From Leptolinea sp. UBA5203 (GTDB taxonomy: Bacteria > Chloroflexota > Anaerolineae > Anaerolineales > Anaerolineaceae): a stretch of 64,000 bases of DNA. Positions 6,877-17,516 of this stretch are shown in pieces (the stretch's first letter is position 1; each line of letters opens with the position of its first letter). A program made the position numbers and the translations under genes. Below the pieces are notes generated by a model. It ran no database searches. It was not told where the DNA came from and saw only the letters and a program-made list of their open reading frames with translations. The stretch covers positions 62,001-126,000 of the forward strand of contig DHVR01000030.1 in assembly GCA_002412765.1 (NCBI GenBank). Direction: 5' to 3'.

Positions 6877-9800
6877 TTACTCTTCAATCGCCAGGACAAA
6901 CAGACCGCCGCCGTTGATTTTGACCGCTGCCAGGGAACCTAGCCCGTTGTTCAGCTCAGGCAGAGCTTGTCCGGCCATTTTTTCCAGGGCCACTTGCAAG
7001 GCGCGCAGTTGATCATCGTCAATTGTCCATTTACCATCGCCCTGATAGGTCAGCACAGCCACGAACAAGCGTACCCAGCCGCCCTGACCGTCATTCAAGC
7101 TCGGATTCCAGTAGAGTACAACCAGTTTGGCCGGATTCATCTCAGGCGGGAAGGCGAAGGTAAGCATCGAACTGTCCCACACCTGAAGCGCCGTAACGGG
7201 GTTGCCCGCTTTGAATAAATTGATCTGGACGGCGTCCTTAAAGGTCAATCCAGCAGGCAGCTCAGCAGGTAAATTATCGGCTGTGATTTGCAGCATCTGC
7301 ATGCTATCCACCAGGTTGCTGTTGATGAAATAGAATTGATTCATCAGGCTATCCATGAACTGGAACATCACCAGATTATCTCCACCGGGGAGAAGGTCGG
7401 CATTGCCGTTTTCCAGCGCCAAGACAAAATTAAAGGCAGGCGAATGTTCCTCAACGGGTGCAGGGGCTGATTCGCCCATATCCCATACAATCCCAAACTC
7501 GTCGGTCTCTGCGTGAGGGATTCCGTATCCGGCATGGAATCCCGGAGAGAGCAGCACCGGATACCAGGTGTGGCTCCAGGACCAATTGACTTTGACGGTC
7601 AAGAACCAGAAGAGTTTCACTTTGAAGGTCATGGCCATGGCGAGTTTTGCATAGGTGGAAGCCAGGGCAATTTGGCTGTCGAAGCTGGCTTTAACTGAGG
7701 CGATGCCCAGATCAATCCCCATGCTGCCGGCTATATGAACAATGCTTCCCGTGGTTGCCCAGCCATTGGATGTACTGTGATTGCGCAGACAACTGGCCTG
7801 ATTACAATTCCAGATATTGACATCCAGCGCAAAGGACATATTGACGACCACGAAATTGGCCGAACCGGATACACTGCCGTAAACCTCAAACTGACCATCC
7901 GATTGGACAAAGCCCTGTACCGTGACGTTCACAAAACCGAACACATCCATGGAGAGATTATTCAGGGCAATGCGGAAGACATTGTTCTGGTAAGAAATCG
8001 TGACCGAACCGGAAACATTGAGGATCTTGGCGAATTGGACTGTGCCTGTGATCGTCACCTTGAAGCTGGATGGGGCGATGCCCAGATGGCTGGTCGTAGT
8101 GCTGGTGTTGACGCTGAAAAAGCCGGTACCAAAGATGTTTACAGTGGGTATGGACAGATTGACATTGACAAAGATGTTGCAGGCAAAGACTGGTACGCCA
8201 TTATCAATATACAAGCCGGCACTGTCAAAGATTAGTATTTTGCCAAAACCACCAAGCTGCAAAAAGCCGAGCGTTTCTATCTGGAAGCTGGTGGGGGCGA
8301 AGATGATTTGAGTATAGCCAGCAATCTTGAATCCGCTCCCCAAGGCCAATTGTCCGCCAAACAAAACCTGGGTGGTTCCGGCTGCGATGGTCGCTGCGAC
8401 AAGTACCATATGGCCGCTGCCGTCCACCATCACGTTACCGTTGCTGTCCAATTGGAAGCGGTTGAAGGTTTGGTCGTCACTAGTAGTGTTGATCTGGAAC
8501 TGGAAGCGCCCTGAGAAGCCAAAATTCGCAGTCGAGGGCAGGCCAACCGCCATGGAGAGATCAAGATATCCGTACAGGCCATCATTGATAATGGTGATAC
8601 CGCCCGAGGCAGCACCGCTGAAGAGTGTTACTCCGACCAACTTGAGCGCATAAGCGGCCCCCACTTGCAAGGAAACCTCGCTTGCGGATATGCTGATATG
8701 GAAGGAACCGGTCATGAATAATGAATCAAGAACGGAGATATCTCCCTGCCCTTCAGCGACCAGGTAAAATCCGGCTGCCGCGTACGAACCGTCCGGCTTT
8801 GGCATGCCTCCGTGTATGGTGATGATGAAATTTCCATTACTGGATTGGATGTAGGTGTCAATAAAGTGTTGTGAGAGATATCCGCCAGAGATAAATTGAG
8901 TTGGCACAATATACGTTTTATTTTTGGCGGTCGTGTTCATCAGCAGGAAGAAGGCTACATTCACATCCAGCAGGGGACCAAGATCAACTTGATTTTGCAG
9001 TTCCAGATTGATGGCAATGCCATCATTGTCAATCAGGATCAGCCCCATGGCATCCATGTTCAACAGGGTTATGTCTGCCAGGCTCATGGTCAGCATAGCG
9101 GCGGCAAACATCTGGAAGCCGGTGGAAGATATTTGCATGTCAAAGGCACCGCTCAACCGGAAGTATTCGGTGGCGATGGCCGTCTTGGCACTGTTGGGTG
9201 CGCCGAGGATCAACATGCCTGCCATCTGGATACTGAAGAGTTCCGGGGCCAGGGTGAAGGTTTTTTGCTGCATCACATCCAGCATGGCATCGCCAATGCT
9301 GTTGAGGGTTTTATTGAGGATATAGATATTTCCGGCGGCATCCGTAAGCTGCCATTGGGTGCTTGCGGTCAAGACGGCGATACTTATAGCACCGCTTAAG
9401 GGGATGTTCATCGCCAGCATCTGGGTTATCAGGGTATTGTCACTGGCCAAGGTTCCACCAGTATTCAGGGTGTCAATCAGATCCTCCGCCAGGGAGGTAT
9501 GCAGCACCTTGAGTAAAAGCGCTTCCACCTGAATGCTGCTGGTGGTGTTGACCAGTAATTGGGCAAAGACATTCAGGTTGAGGCCAAATTTAATCATCGA
9601 CGCAGGGTTGATCACCAGGTCAGCCACACCCCAGAATTGCGGATTGCCGGTTTCAGGGAAGAAGAGAATGAATTCAGCAGCGGCCGAGGCAATGGTGCCC
9701 AAATACATCACCGAGATACTGCCGGAGGCGTCCAGCATCAAGCGCGTGTCGGATCCGGCGGTGGAGACGGAGAGAATGACAGAACCTTCGATATTAAAAA

Positions 9801-12800
9801 GTTGATCGTTATTGAGTGGATTGTACAGAGCAATGTCACCGGCCAGGGTGATGTTGAAATTACTCTCATCTCTGCCCATCGCCAACTCTCCGGAGAGGAC
9901 CAAAAGGTTCACCTGATCCGGGATGTTGGAGAGGAAGAGGATGGTCATATCGCCAGAACCCAGCTCGCTGAAGTTGGCATACAATCTGGAACCCAGGCTG
10001 ATTTTGTTATCTGCCAGGCGTAGGTCGCCGTAGGCAAAGAATTTTCCATCCGTGCTGATCTGGAGCTGAACTACGCCGTTGAAAGCAACCTGGCTGACAT
10101 ATTGTGAGTAAATAGTGACTGAGCCATAGATAATCATCGGGGAAGTCATACTATCCAAAGTATTGGCACTTTGACTGTTCAAGTATTGATTAATGACCTG
10201 TTGTTGGACGGTTGCCAGCCAGGTGGCTGGATTTACCGGTCCTATGGCGATGGGTTGAAGGGCACTTAATTGAGAGGCTTCCGTATAAGTTGGTAGGCTG
10301 ATGGAGAAATCCACGCCAAAGGCGAAATCACTGATGGTCAGGCCGGTATATGGATCAATTAAAATTGGCACAGCCGCCGAGATCATGATCCCCAAAGGAC
10401 CTAGTGAGGAGAAGGCAAAGCGGATACCCAGCTCAAAGCCAGCCATTTTAAAGCTGCCGGAGACGCCCATGTAGAAGATGCTGTCCGCAATCAGGGTGGT
10501 AGTATCGCTGGCATCAATAATATTCCCGTCCGCATCCAGTTTAAGGAAACCACCCAATAAAGCGCCGGCAATTTCTCCGCCGAAGATTTCTCCGCTGATG
10601 TTGACTGCCAGACTGTCTATATTGACAATCGGGAACTTGCCGGCTTCCAGCATGGCCATATCGATCTGAATGCCATTAATCGCGCCGGAGAAAGTGAACG
10701 GCAATTCGGTAGACCCGACCATGGAGACCGAAACCATCAGGGTAAAGCCCAGTGGATCGTCATTGATATCCCCAGGCCAGGTGATATCAAATTGAGTGAA
10801 TTGTACCGGGAACCAACTGGGCAGGCCAACGGATGCGCCGCCTTTTCCAGTGAAATCAAAGGACAGGCCGAAACCGGCTTTCTGTACAAAATCGCCGTTG
10901 CCCAGGAAGGCAAAATTCTTCATCTCGCCGGTGATGTTCAACGGCCCGGCCACGATTTTGGCACCCAGGGAGGTAAAGGCTACCACCTCATCGGTTGCGC
11001 CGGCGCCGGAATCAATCATCATGCCGCTGCCGGAAAGGGTCAGGACAGTGCCCAGTTTGAAAGAGAATTGATCCGCGCTGAAGATGAACCCACTGGGGGT
11101 ACCATCCGAAAAGCTAATGGTCGCGCGTAAGGCTTCCGTACCGGCATCCGGGCCGTCGGTAATGCTGGATTCAAACTCGCTACCCTTGAAGAGGATGGCG
11201 CCGTCAGCCGCGATGAAAATCTCGCCGGTGAAGCTGAAGGTGGTGCCGTAGATCAGTTCCAGGCCGTTTACACCAGCAGTGATCTTTTCAATCTCAAGGA
11301 ATGTGGAAATGGCGATGGTATCTTCATAGGTAATGGAGGCGGAACCAATGGCAAAGCCATTATTGCGGATGACCAGCCCCGGCATGTCGGTGCCGTCACT
11401 GGGGCGGGTGTAGTGCCCGAGGGTGCCGGTCAAATGAATGGGGGTAATGGTGATGGTGAGGGTATCCACAACTATGATTTCCTGATCGTCAGTGCCGTTG
11501 GGATCATAAGTGATATCAATGGTCGTACCGGTGATGGAAAGCACGTCCGGAATGGTGAATTCCAGGGAATCCACGTGAATGCTGAAAGCGCCTGTGGCAG
11601 CCACGCTGGTATTTTCGGGGTGGGCAATATCCACATCCACAGCTAGTTGGAAAGCACCTTCCAATCCATCCAGCGCCACTGTTGTTCCGCCGGTGAAGGC
11701 CATGGTGGCATTGGATACACCCAGACCGATCATCATCAAAAGCTGGGGAGAACCATTGAATAGTTTGAATTGGAAGTCATTAATGCTGATATAGGGATTT
11801 TGCAGGGACAAAGGTCCCAGGGAAAGGGTATTTGTAGCTTGTCCGCTGCCGTCTACGACGGTGAAGGTTTGAGGATCCCCAGCCACATTGCTTTGGTCGC
11901 TGTTATCTTTCCAGGCGTCGGCAATGAATTGAACCGTCACCAAGCCGGGCAGGAATAGATCAATTTTGTTGCTGGTATCTTTATCTGTCAGGTGATAACG
12001 GAAGGTATTGTCATTCAATTGTTCCACGGTGTCAAATTTCACATCGCCCACACCCAGGCCGCTGAAGGAAAACTCAGGATCACTGTCGGTAATGCTGGTG
12101 ATGTTCAATCCCAATCCGCTGTAATCGTTATAGGTCACATCGATATACCCGCGGGTGTTCAAAGTGGAGAGGTCAATTTGGCCGCCCTGCAAAGGAAAGA
12201 CCAGATTGGAATCGGGGACGCTGCCGTGGGCCGGGGTGGATCCGGGCAGGCTGTTGGCAAACATAGATTGAACGTCCGCCGGGTCTTTGGCAGCCACATC
12301 GGCGCCCACACCCATAAAGTCATAATGGGTGATGCGGAAATCGCCCAGTCGGAAACCATCCGTTTTGGAGATGGTAAAGCTGACGGCAGCAGTGATGGAG
12401 AAGATCTCTTTGGTACTGACCGTAATTACCAGGCTGGCTGAGGGGATGTTCATCAAGATTGAGCCGCTGGGCAGGACACTGACGGTCATGGGGCCGGTGT
12501 CCAGGGTGAAGATACTGGCCACACTGAGGACGATGTCGCCTTCAAAGCTAACCACATTATCTGCCGTATCAAACTTGACGTTCACGGTTCCGCCAGCGCC
12601 GGTATTGATGGTCTCATCGACCACATCGCCGGTCTTGTTGATCTTGACCGCGAAGGTGCCGGTAATCGCCAAGCCGGTCAGGCCAATCAAGGCTGCGTCG
12701 CCCGTCGCGCTTATTGCATAAGTGGAGGCATTGGTGCCATCTTTCAATAAAACCACACCCACTGTAATGCCGGTGATGCTCAAGCCAATGGCATCCGGGT

Positions 12801-15800
12801 CGCTTACAGCGCCGCTGCCCAGGAAAATGGTGCCGTCGGATGCGCCGATGAGCAATTTTGTGGTGGTGCCATCGACAAATTTTTCAAATCCAAGATCTGC
12901 ATTAATGCTGATGTAATTGACCACATCCAGGGTGATGGTGCCATAGAAGCCGAGGATGTTATCGGTGGTGTCAAACTTAATTGGCACGGATGTGGAGCCA
13001 ACCAGCACGGATTCATCGATCACGGCACCGGTTTTGTTGATCTTAACCGTCAGGCTGCCATTAAGAACCAACACGTCGGTGTAACCCAATAATGCAGCGG
13101 TACCGGATCCGGTGGCGGCGTAGGTGTTTCCGCCTGTTTTCTGGAACAAAATCATGGCGAAGGTTACGTTGCTCAGTTCCACACCCATGGTTTCGGCGGA
13201 ATTGCCCAGGAATATTCGGGGAACAATAGCGCCCATCAGCAGGGTGGACTGGCCTTCGCCGTTGACGCGCTTTTCAAAGCCAAAATCAGCACTGATGGAG
13301 ACAAAGTCCGGAATGGAGAACGTGACACCCCCAAAAGCGCGAAGCAATACGCCCAGGCTTCCGTCCATGTCAAAGACGACTGTTTTTCCGGGGCCGGTTT
13401 CTACGGTCAAAGCCGTTTTACCGCTGGCGTAATCCACCAGGGTACCGTCCGTGGCAGCTTTATTGATCTGTATGCCCAGGGAGGTCAATAAGATGGAAAA
13501 TGCGCTCAAACCAGCAAAAGTGGCGCTGCCCTCGCTGGACATGACACTCGACCAACTACGCGGGGTTCCGCTGCTGACCACTTCACTCCACAGCGCAATG
13601 GCCAAATTGAGGCCAGTCAGGCTGATGCCCAGTTCGTCGGCGGTGCCGTAAGCGTAGCCGATGAAGGCACTTATCGCAGAAAAGCCAATGGTTAAGAGAT
13701 CAGCGGTCGGTTTCGTGTCGTCTGATAAGGTAATCGTCTGACCATAGATTTTGTTGATCGCAAAGCCGCTGGTAAGATCCACCAGCCCAAACAAATCAAC
13801 CACGGCCGTGCCGCTGACGCTGGTCATGGCGCCGTTGTCCGAATCCATGTCTAGAGTGACAGGGCCAACCGTAAGGTTGTCACTGGAATAATCAATCAAA
13901 GTATCATCACCGGCGGCTCGGTTCAGTTTCACCAGCAGCGTACTGCCGGTCAGGGTCAAACCAGGAATACCAATAATGGAGGCCGAATCTGCACTGGCCT
14001 GCAGGGAGAACCATTTACGAGTTCCGCCGGCTTCCTTGAGAATGGCCAAGCCAAAATTGACATTGACCAGGTTCAAACCAATGGCATCGGCTGTGCCGCC
14101 GTTCAGTCCAACAAAGGCACTTAACCCAGTGCCGCTGATCAACCAGGCGTTCACTGTGACAATGCTGGAATCGGAAAGGGTCAGTTCTTGGGTTGAATAT
14201 TGAATGGAGAGCGTGCCGTTGGTGATGTGGAAGAAATCTGCGATGTTGATGGTGGCGTTGATGGTGTAAGGTCCGCCGAAGCCGAAGTATGCGGCATTCA
14301 GGAATTGACCAATGGTGTCATTATCGCCCACCAATTGGCCCACAATGCCCAACTGACCAAAATCCTGCATGGGGTTGGTCGTCAGTACCAGGCTGGTGAT
14401 GTTTTGACTGACCATCATATAGGTGCCGGTTGCTCCAGAGGTATATAAACCGGTACCGACATGGAAGCTGCCAACGGCAGAATCATAACTGATGATATTA
14501 AAAGTATCACCAGAGGAAGGTAGGAATCCGTTGATATAGGTCACTGCCAGGGTGCCGTTCAAAGTGGCCTGTCCGCTCACGGTAAGCTGGTCGTAATCCG
14601 TGCCGTCCGTGGTGCCGCCAATTTGAACCTGCAGGGTGGTACCGGAATTCATCACCAGCACACCCACGGTGGTGTTCTTAAATCCAACGCTGCTGGCGTT
14701 TGAAAGGGTAAACGTGCCGCTGATATCAAAATTCTCAAAGCGCATATCGGTGCTACCGTAGAGGATCACATCGCCGGTCAGGGTGACGGTGCCACTGGAA
14801 GCAGCGATGGTCAAACCGCTGAAGCCGATCAGGTTCAGGTTTTCGTTGTACGTACCCGGATCGACAAACAAGGTGCTGTCATCCGGCATGCCGTTGGCTA
14901 AAATATCAGCCAGTGCTGCACTGAGCGGGGTGGTGGAAACGGTGCAATGTTCAGGATGGGCAGAACAATCGGTGAGGAAGTAGTAGACGATAGTTCCGCG
15001 GGTAAAGTAGGGGTCCAGCACGGTCAGCAGGGAAACCTGGCTGCCGTTAATCGTAGAGGTTTGTTGGAAGCTCTTTGCGCTCAGTTTCACCTGATCAGCA
15101 GCCAGGATGGGCGCTGCTATTTTCATCATTCCTGAGCTTAAAATGATGATCTCACCGCCTGAGGTCAATCCGGTTGTCCCGTTTTGCCCTCCAATGGTGA
15201 GATCACCATGGTTGCCCATATAGATTCCACCAAGGCCCTCACCGGGCAGGCTGCAAGTATTTAAATCGCTGACGTATAAACTGCCGATGCAATTCGCCAG
15301 AGCGGAGAAGATATCCACTGCGGTGTGTATAGGCGCTGCGCTGGTGCCAAATCCCAGGGCTTTCACCAAAAGGCTGCCGCCAGCGATACTGATGTTGGTT
15401 TTATTCTGGCTGCGGCTGGTAATGTAGCCGGCTGCTATCAACTGCAAGATGCCCTGGTTGGCCAAAGTCAATTGGTCAATCAGAATGTTGCCGCCCAGAA
15501 TGCTCAGGTTCAGGATATCGGAGGCGGATAAATCCACACTGCCGATCGTGACGTTGCCACGACTAAATGCGTCCCCAAGGATTAAGGCGCCCATGGTGTG
15601 AATATTAAACAGTTCACTCAAGCTGAGATTAAATCCACCGGGTTGTTCCTCGCCAATAAACATGTTCTGGGTAGGAAGTGAAGCAATGATTTGAATGGGA
15701 GCGGCAGCGGATATTAAACTGCCCAGGAGCACGAAATCGGCGGCACGAATAAGAATACCGTCATTGCCCTGCACGAAGCTGCCGGCCTGTTGGCTATAAC

Positions 15801-17427
15801 TTCCCTGGCCGTCCCGGTCAAAGTCCGCATCCATGCTGACCTTGCCGCCAGCAGAGATATAGGCGCCGCTATTCAGCTGGATGCCTTGATTGGAGGATAA
15901 GATCACATCTCCTTGGGTGCTTTGCAACAATCCATCCACATTCAGGGTGGTGCCGCTGGAGATGATGATGGAATTTAGGGAATAGACATCCCCCAACACA
16001 CTCACCGCCTGGTGCCCAGTTAGGCTGATATCGGTGACGTGAACTTGACTTTGCACTTGAATGTTTTGGGCTTCTACGTCCAGAGAACCATCCAAGGACA
16101 TGGGTCCATCAATAATCACGCTGGTAGGACGGCTGGTTAATAGTTTGACTTCCAACAGGCGCACAGCCTGCGGGTTATAAACCACTTTGCCATCCCCAAG
16201 CCGGACTTCGCCGCTGGAGAGGAGCATATCCTGATCATCATCCATCTGGCCGGTAATTTTGATACTTCCCATGCTTCCGGCGCCGGAGGAGATGCTGACC
16301 GTGCCCTGTTCATTGCCCAGATAGATCTGTACCACATCTTGATTGAGCGGCGTGGTGACGATGGTGATATCCGAGCCGTGCGAAACAAATCCATTGGCAG
16401 CGGTTGTGTCACGAATTACGCCGCCGGTGGATTGGCTCATGATCAAGGCGCCCTGAAAACTGCTTTGATCAATGGTAAAGTCGTTCACTGCACTTAAAAA
16501 CACATCCTGATCAAAGGACGAAGTATTAATGGTTATATCCCCATCCCCGCTGAAACTTACCGCAGCATGGGATATGGCATTCATCAATACCAGCCCGTTG
16601 GATTGGGTTACGGTGAAGTCCCCGTTAAACACTGAATCCAGAAAGGTAATCTGGGTGGTATTCAATACGGATACATCCCCATTAAACACGAAATTTAAAA
16701 AGCATATAGGCACCGTCGTGCCGTTAATCATTAAATTTCCATCCAGGTAGGTGATCTCGCCATCGGCCATGCCCTTAAAGGTCAAAGCGCCGGGCAGGGA
16801 AGTGATGGAGACATTTTCGCTGAAATGTCCGCCTTCCACATTGATGATGCCGTCATCCGGAAGGCCCAGGCTAATGGTGTCATCGATGGCAGCACTTATG
16901 GGCGCGTTGGATTCGGTGCAATTTGTAAAACCGGTGCAATCTACGCGGAAGTAAAAGGTCTCTCCCTGGCGGTTGAAATAGGGATCCAATGCCTTCTTGG
17001 GTGAAACTTCTTCCTGGACAGGCTTTGGCTCTTCTGAGGTTGTAGTTGGAACAACACTTGTTGGGGTTAGTTCGGGTTGATCCGTAATTACGGGAGTCTG
17101 GGTCGGTTCTTCAACGATGGGGGTTAATTCGATGGCTGGGGTGGAGCTTTCCTGTTCAGTGGGATTGGATTCAGGGGTTGGGGTGGCTGCCGTAATGGGT
17201 GGGTTGGCATCCGGTTCGGGGGTTTGGGTAATGGCGGGATCTGGCTGGGTAACCTCTGAGGTGATCACAACAACAGGCGTTTCTGTGCTGCCGTCATCGG
17301 CAAAAACTGGTGTGGTATTTCCACCCAGTAGCCCTGCCACAACCAATAAACAAACCAGCCATAAAAATGGCTTTATGGATTTTGTATTCTGAAAAATACG
17401 AGGTTTTTGTTGCATTGTTAATCCCAT
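6877..17427 (-). CDS. giant secreted surface protein with duplicated N-terminal module and tandem beta repeats
   Basis: A 3516-residue protein. A basic start and hydrophobic stretch (about 18-40, ending near VFADD) form a signal peptide; 45-145 is a Thr/Pro/Glu-rich stalk. A module opening with LDPYF, an aromatic strand and a Cys pair, then a pectate-lyase-like strand series, occurs twice, near residues 147 and 800. Hydrophobic beta-rich repeats with filamentous-haemagglutinin-like strand patterns lie between. From about 1110 to 1630 at least four units of about 125 residues repeat the theme GLSITGITVGVVLLK ... VKINKTGDVVDE. The remainder is long beta-rich sequence; the last 250 residues include a compact domain with VVLYWNPSLNDGQGGW. 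No LPxTG, C-terminal helix or catalytic motif was seen, so anchoring is unclear. Probable role: adhesion or sheath. The start may instead be the ATG at 17415. Confidence 0.85.
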   Translation of the reverse strand: MGLTMQQKPRIFQNTKSIKPFLWLVCLLVVAGLLGGNTTPVFADDGSTETPVVVITSEVTQPDPAITQTPEPDANPPITAATPTPESNPTEQESSTPAIELTPIVEEPTQTPVITDQPELTPTSVVPTTTSEEPKPVQEEVSPKKALDPYFNRQGETFYFRVDCTGFTNCTESNAPISAAIDDTISLGLPDDGIINVEGGHFSENVSITSLPGALTFKGMADGEITYLDGNLMINGTTVPICFLNFVFNGDVSVLNTTQITFLDSVFNGDFTVTQSNGLVLMNAISHAAVSFSGDGDITINTSSFDQDVFLSAVNDFTIDQSSFQGALIMSQSTGGVIRDTTAANGFVSHGSDITIVTTPLNQDVVQIYLGNEQGTVSISSGAGSMGSIKITGQMDDDQDMLLSSGEVRLGDGKVVYNPQAVRLLEVKLLTSRPTSVIIDGPMSLDGSLDVEAQNIQVQSQVHVTDISLTGHQAVSVLGDVYSLNSIIISSGTTLNVDGLLQSTQGDVILSSNQGIQLNSGAYISAGGKVSMDADFDRDGQGSYSQQAGSFVQGNDGILIRAADFVLLGSLISAAAPIQIIASLPTQNMFIGEEQPGGFNLSLSELFNIHTMGALILGDAFSRGNVTIGSVDLSASDILNLSILGGNILIDQLTLANQGILQLIAAGYITSRSQNKTNISIAGGSLLVKALGFGTSAAPIHTAVDIFSALANCIGSLYVSDLNTCSLPGEGLGGIYMGNHGDLTIGGQNGTTGLTSGGEIIILSSGMMKIAAPILAADQVKLSAKSFQQTSTINGSQVSLLTVLDPYFTRGTIVYYFLTDCSAHPEHCTVSTTPLSAALADILANGMPDDSTLFVDPGTYNENLNLIGFSGLTIAASSGTVTLTGDVILYGSTDMRFENFDISGTFTLSNASSVGFKNTTVGVLVMNSGTTLQVQIGGTTDGTDYDQLTVSGQATLNGTLAVTYINGFLPSSGDTFNIISYDSAVGSFHVGTGLYTSGATGTYMMVSQNITSLVLTTNPMQDFGQLGIVGQLVGDNDTIGQFLNAAYFGFGGPYTINATINIADFFHITNGTLSIQYSTQELTLSDSSIVTVNAWLISGTGLSAFVGLNGGTADAIGLNLVNVNFGLAILKEAGGTRKWFSLQASADSASIIGIPGLTLTGSTLLVKLNRAAGDDTLIDYSSDNLTVGPVTLDMDSDNGAMTSVSGTAVVDLFGLVDLTSGFAINKIYGQTITLSDDTKPTADLLTIGFSAISAFIGYAYGTADELGISLTGLNLAIALWSEVVSSGTPRSWSSVMSSEGSATFAGLSAFSILLTSLGIQINKAATDGTLVDYASGKTALTVETGPGKTVVFDMDGSLGVLLRAFGGVTFSIPDFVSISADFGFEKRVNGEGQSTLLMGAIVPRIFLGNSAETMGVELSNVTFAMILFQKTGGNTYAATGSGTAALLGYTDVLVLNGSLTVKINKTGAVIDESVLVGSTSVPIKFDTTDNILGFYGTITLDVVNYISINADLGFEKFVDGTTTKLLIGASDGTIFLGSGAVSDPDAIGLSITGITVGVVLLKDGTNASTYAISATGDAALIGLTGLAITGTFAVKINKTGDVVDETINTGAGGTVNVKFDTADNVVSFEGDIVLSVASIFTLDTGPMTVSVLPSGSILMNIPSASLVITVSTKEIFSITAAVSFTISKTDGFRLGDFRITHYDFMGVGADVAAKDPADVQSMFANSLPGSTPAHGSVPDSNLVFPLQGGQIDLSTLNTRGYIDVTYNDYSGLGLNITSITDSDPEFSFSGLGVGDVKFDTVEQLNDNTFRYHLTDKDTSNKIDLFLPGLVTVQFIADAWKDNSDQSNVAGDPQTFTVVDGSGQATNTLSLGPLSLQNPYISINDFQFKLFNGSPQLLMMIGLGVSNATMAFTGGTTVALDGLEGAFQLAVDVDIAHPENTSVAATGAFSIHVDSLEFTIPDVLSITGTTIDITYDPNGTDDQEIIVVDTLTITITPIHLTGTLGHYTRPSDGTDMPGLVIRNNGFAIGSASITYEDTIAISTFLEIEKITAGVNGLELIYGTTFSFTGEIFIAADGAILFKGSEFESSITDGPDAGTEALRATISFSDGTPSGFIFSADQFSFKLGTVLTLSGSGMMIDSGAGATDEVVAFTSLGAKIVAGPLNITGEMKNFAFLGNGDFVQKAGFGLSFDFTGKGGASVGLPSWFPVQFTQFDITWPGDINDDPLGFTLMVSVSMVGSTELPFTFSGAINGIQIDMAMLEAGKFPIVNIDSLAVNISGEIFGGEIAGALLGGFLKLDADGNIIDASDTTTLIADSIFYMGVSGSFKMAGFELGIRFAFSSLGPLGIMISAAVPILIDPYTGLTISDFAFGVDFSISLPTYTEASQLSALQPIAIGPVNPATWLATVQQQVINQYLNSQSANTLDSMTSPMIIYGSVTIYSQYVSQVAFNGVVQLQISTDGKFFAYGDLRLADNKISLGSRLYANFSELGSGDMTILFLSNIPDQVNLLVLSGELAMGRDESNFNITLAGDIALYNPLNNDQLFNIEGSVILSVSTAGSDTRLMLDASGSISVMYLGTIASAAAEFILFFPETGNPQFWGVADLVINPASMIKFGLNLNVFAQLLVNTTSSIQVEALLLKVLHTSLAEDLIDTLNTGGTLASDNTLITQMLAMNIPLSGAISIAVLTASTQWQLTDAAGNIYILNKTLNSIGDAMLDVMQQKTFTLAPELFSIQMAGMLILGAPNSAKTAIATEYFRLSGAFDMQISSTGFQMFAAAMLTMSLADITLLNMDAMGLILIDNDGIAINLELQNQVDLGPLLDVNVAFFLLMNTTAKNKTYIVPTQFISGGYLSQHFIDTYIQSSNGNFIITIHGGMPKPDGSYAAAGFYLVAEGQGDISVLDSLFMTGSFHISISASEVSLQVGAAYALKLVGVTLFSGAASGGITIINDGLYGYLDLSMAVGLPSTANFGFSGRFQFQINTTSDDQTFNRFQLDSNGNVMVDGSGHMVLVAATIAAGTTQVLFGGQLALGSGFKIAGYTQIIFAPTSFQIETLGFLQLGGFGKILIFDSAGLYIDNGVPVFACNIFVNVNLSIPTVNIFGTGFFSVNTSTTTSHLGIAPSSFKVTITGTVQFAKILNVSGSVTISYQNNVFRIALNNLSMDVFGFVNVTVQGFVQSDGQFEVYGSVSGSANFVVVNMSFALDVNIWNCNQASCLRNHSTSNGWATTGSIVHIAGSMGIDLGIASVKASFDSQIALASTYAKLAMAMTFKVKLFWFLTVKVNWSWSHTWYPVLLSPGFHAGYGIPHAETDEFGIVWDMGESAPAPVEEHSPAFNFVLALENGNADLLPGGDNLVMFQFMDSLMNQFYFINSNLVDSMQMLQITADNLPAELPAGLTFKDAVQINLFKAGNPVTALQVWDSSMLTFAFPPEMNPAKLVVLYWNPSLNDGQGGWVRLFVAVLTYQGDGKWTIDDDQLRALQVALEKMAGQALPELNNGLGSLAAVKINGGGLFVLAIEE

Positions 17428-17483
17428 TTATCTACCCTGAACCTTTGAGTATTAAATCTAGTTTTCACTTGTCAAAAATCAAT

Positions 17484-17511
17484 AAAAACCCAGGTTCACC
17501 CAGAACCAGGG
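17484..17511 (-). terminator. terminator of the receiver-only regulator gene
   Basis: On the minus strand CCCTGGTTC (17511-17503) pairs, with one mismatch, with GAACCTGGG (17497-17489) across a 5-base loop, followed by TTTTTATT. It lies just behind the stop codon at 17517, separating this gene from the giant gene downstream. Confidence 0.75.
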
Positions 17512-17516
17512 CTGAT

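Noticed and set aside
7000..17400. Many rightward frames of 60-170 codons opposite the giant gene
   Set aside because: They lie antisense to a continuous, repeat-rich coding frame with a signal peptide and terminator, and none shows a motif or ribosome site.
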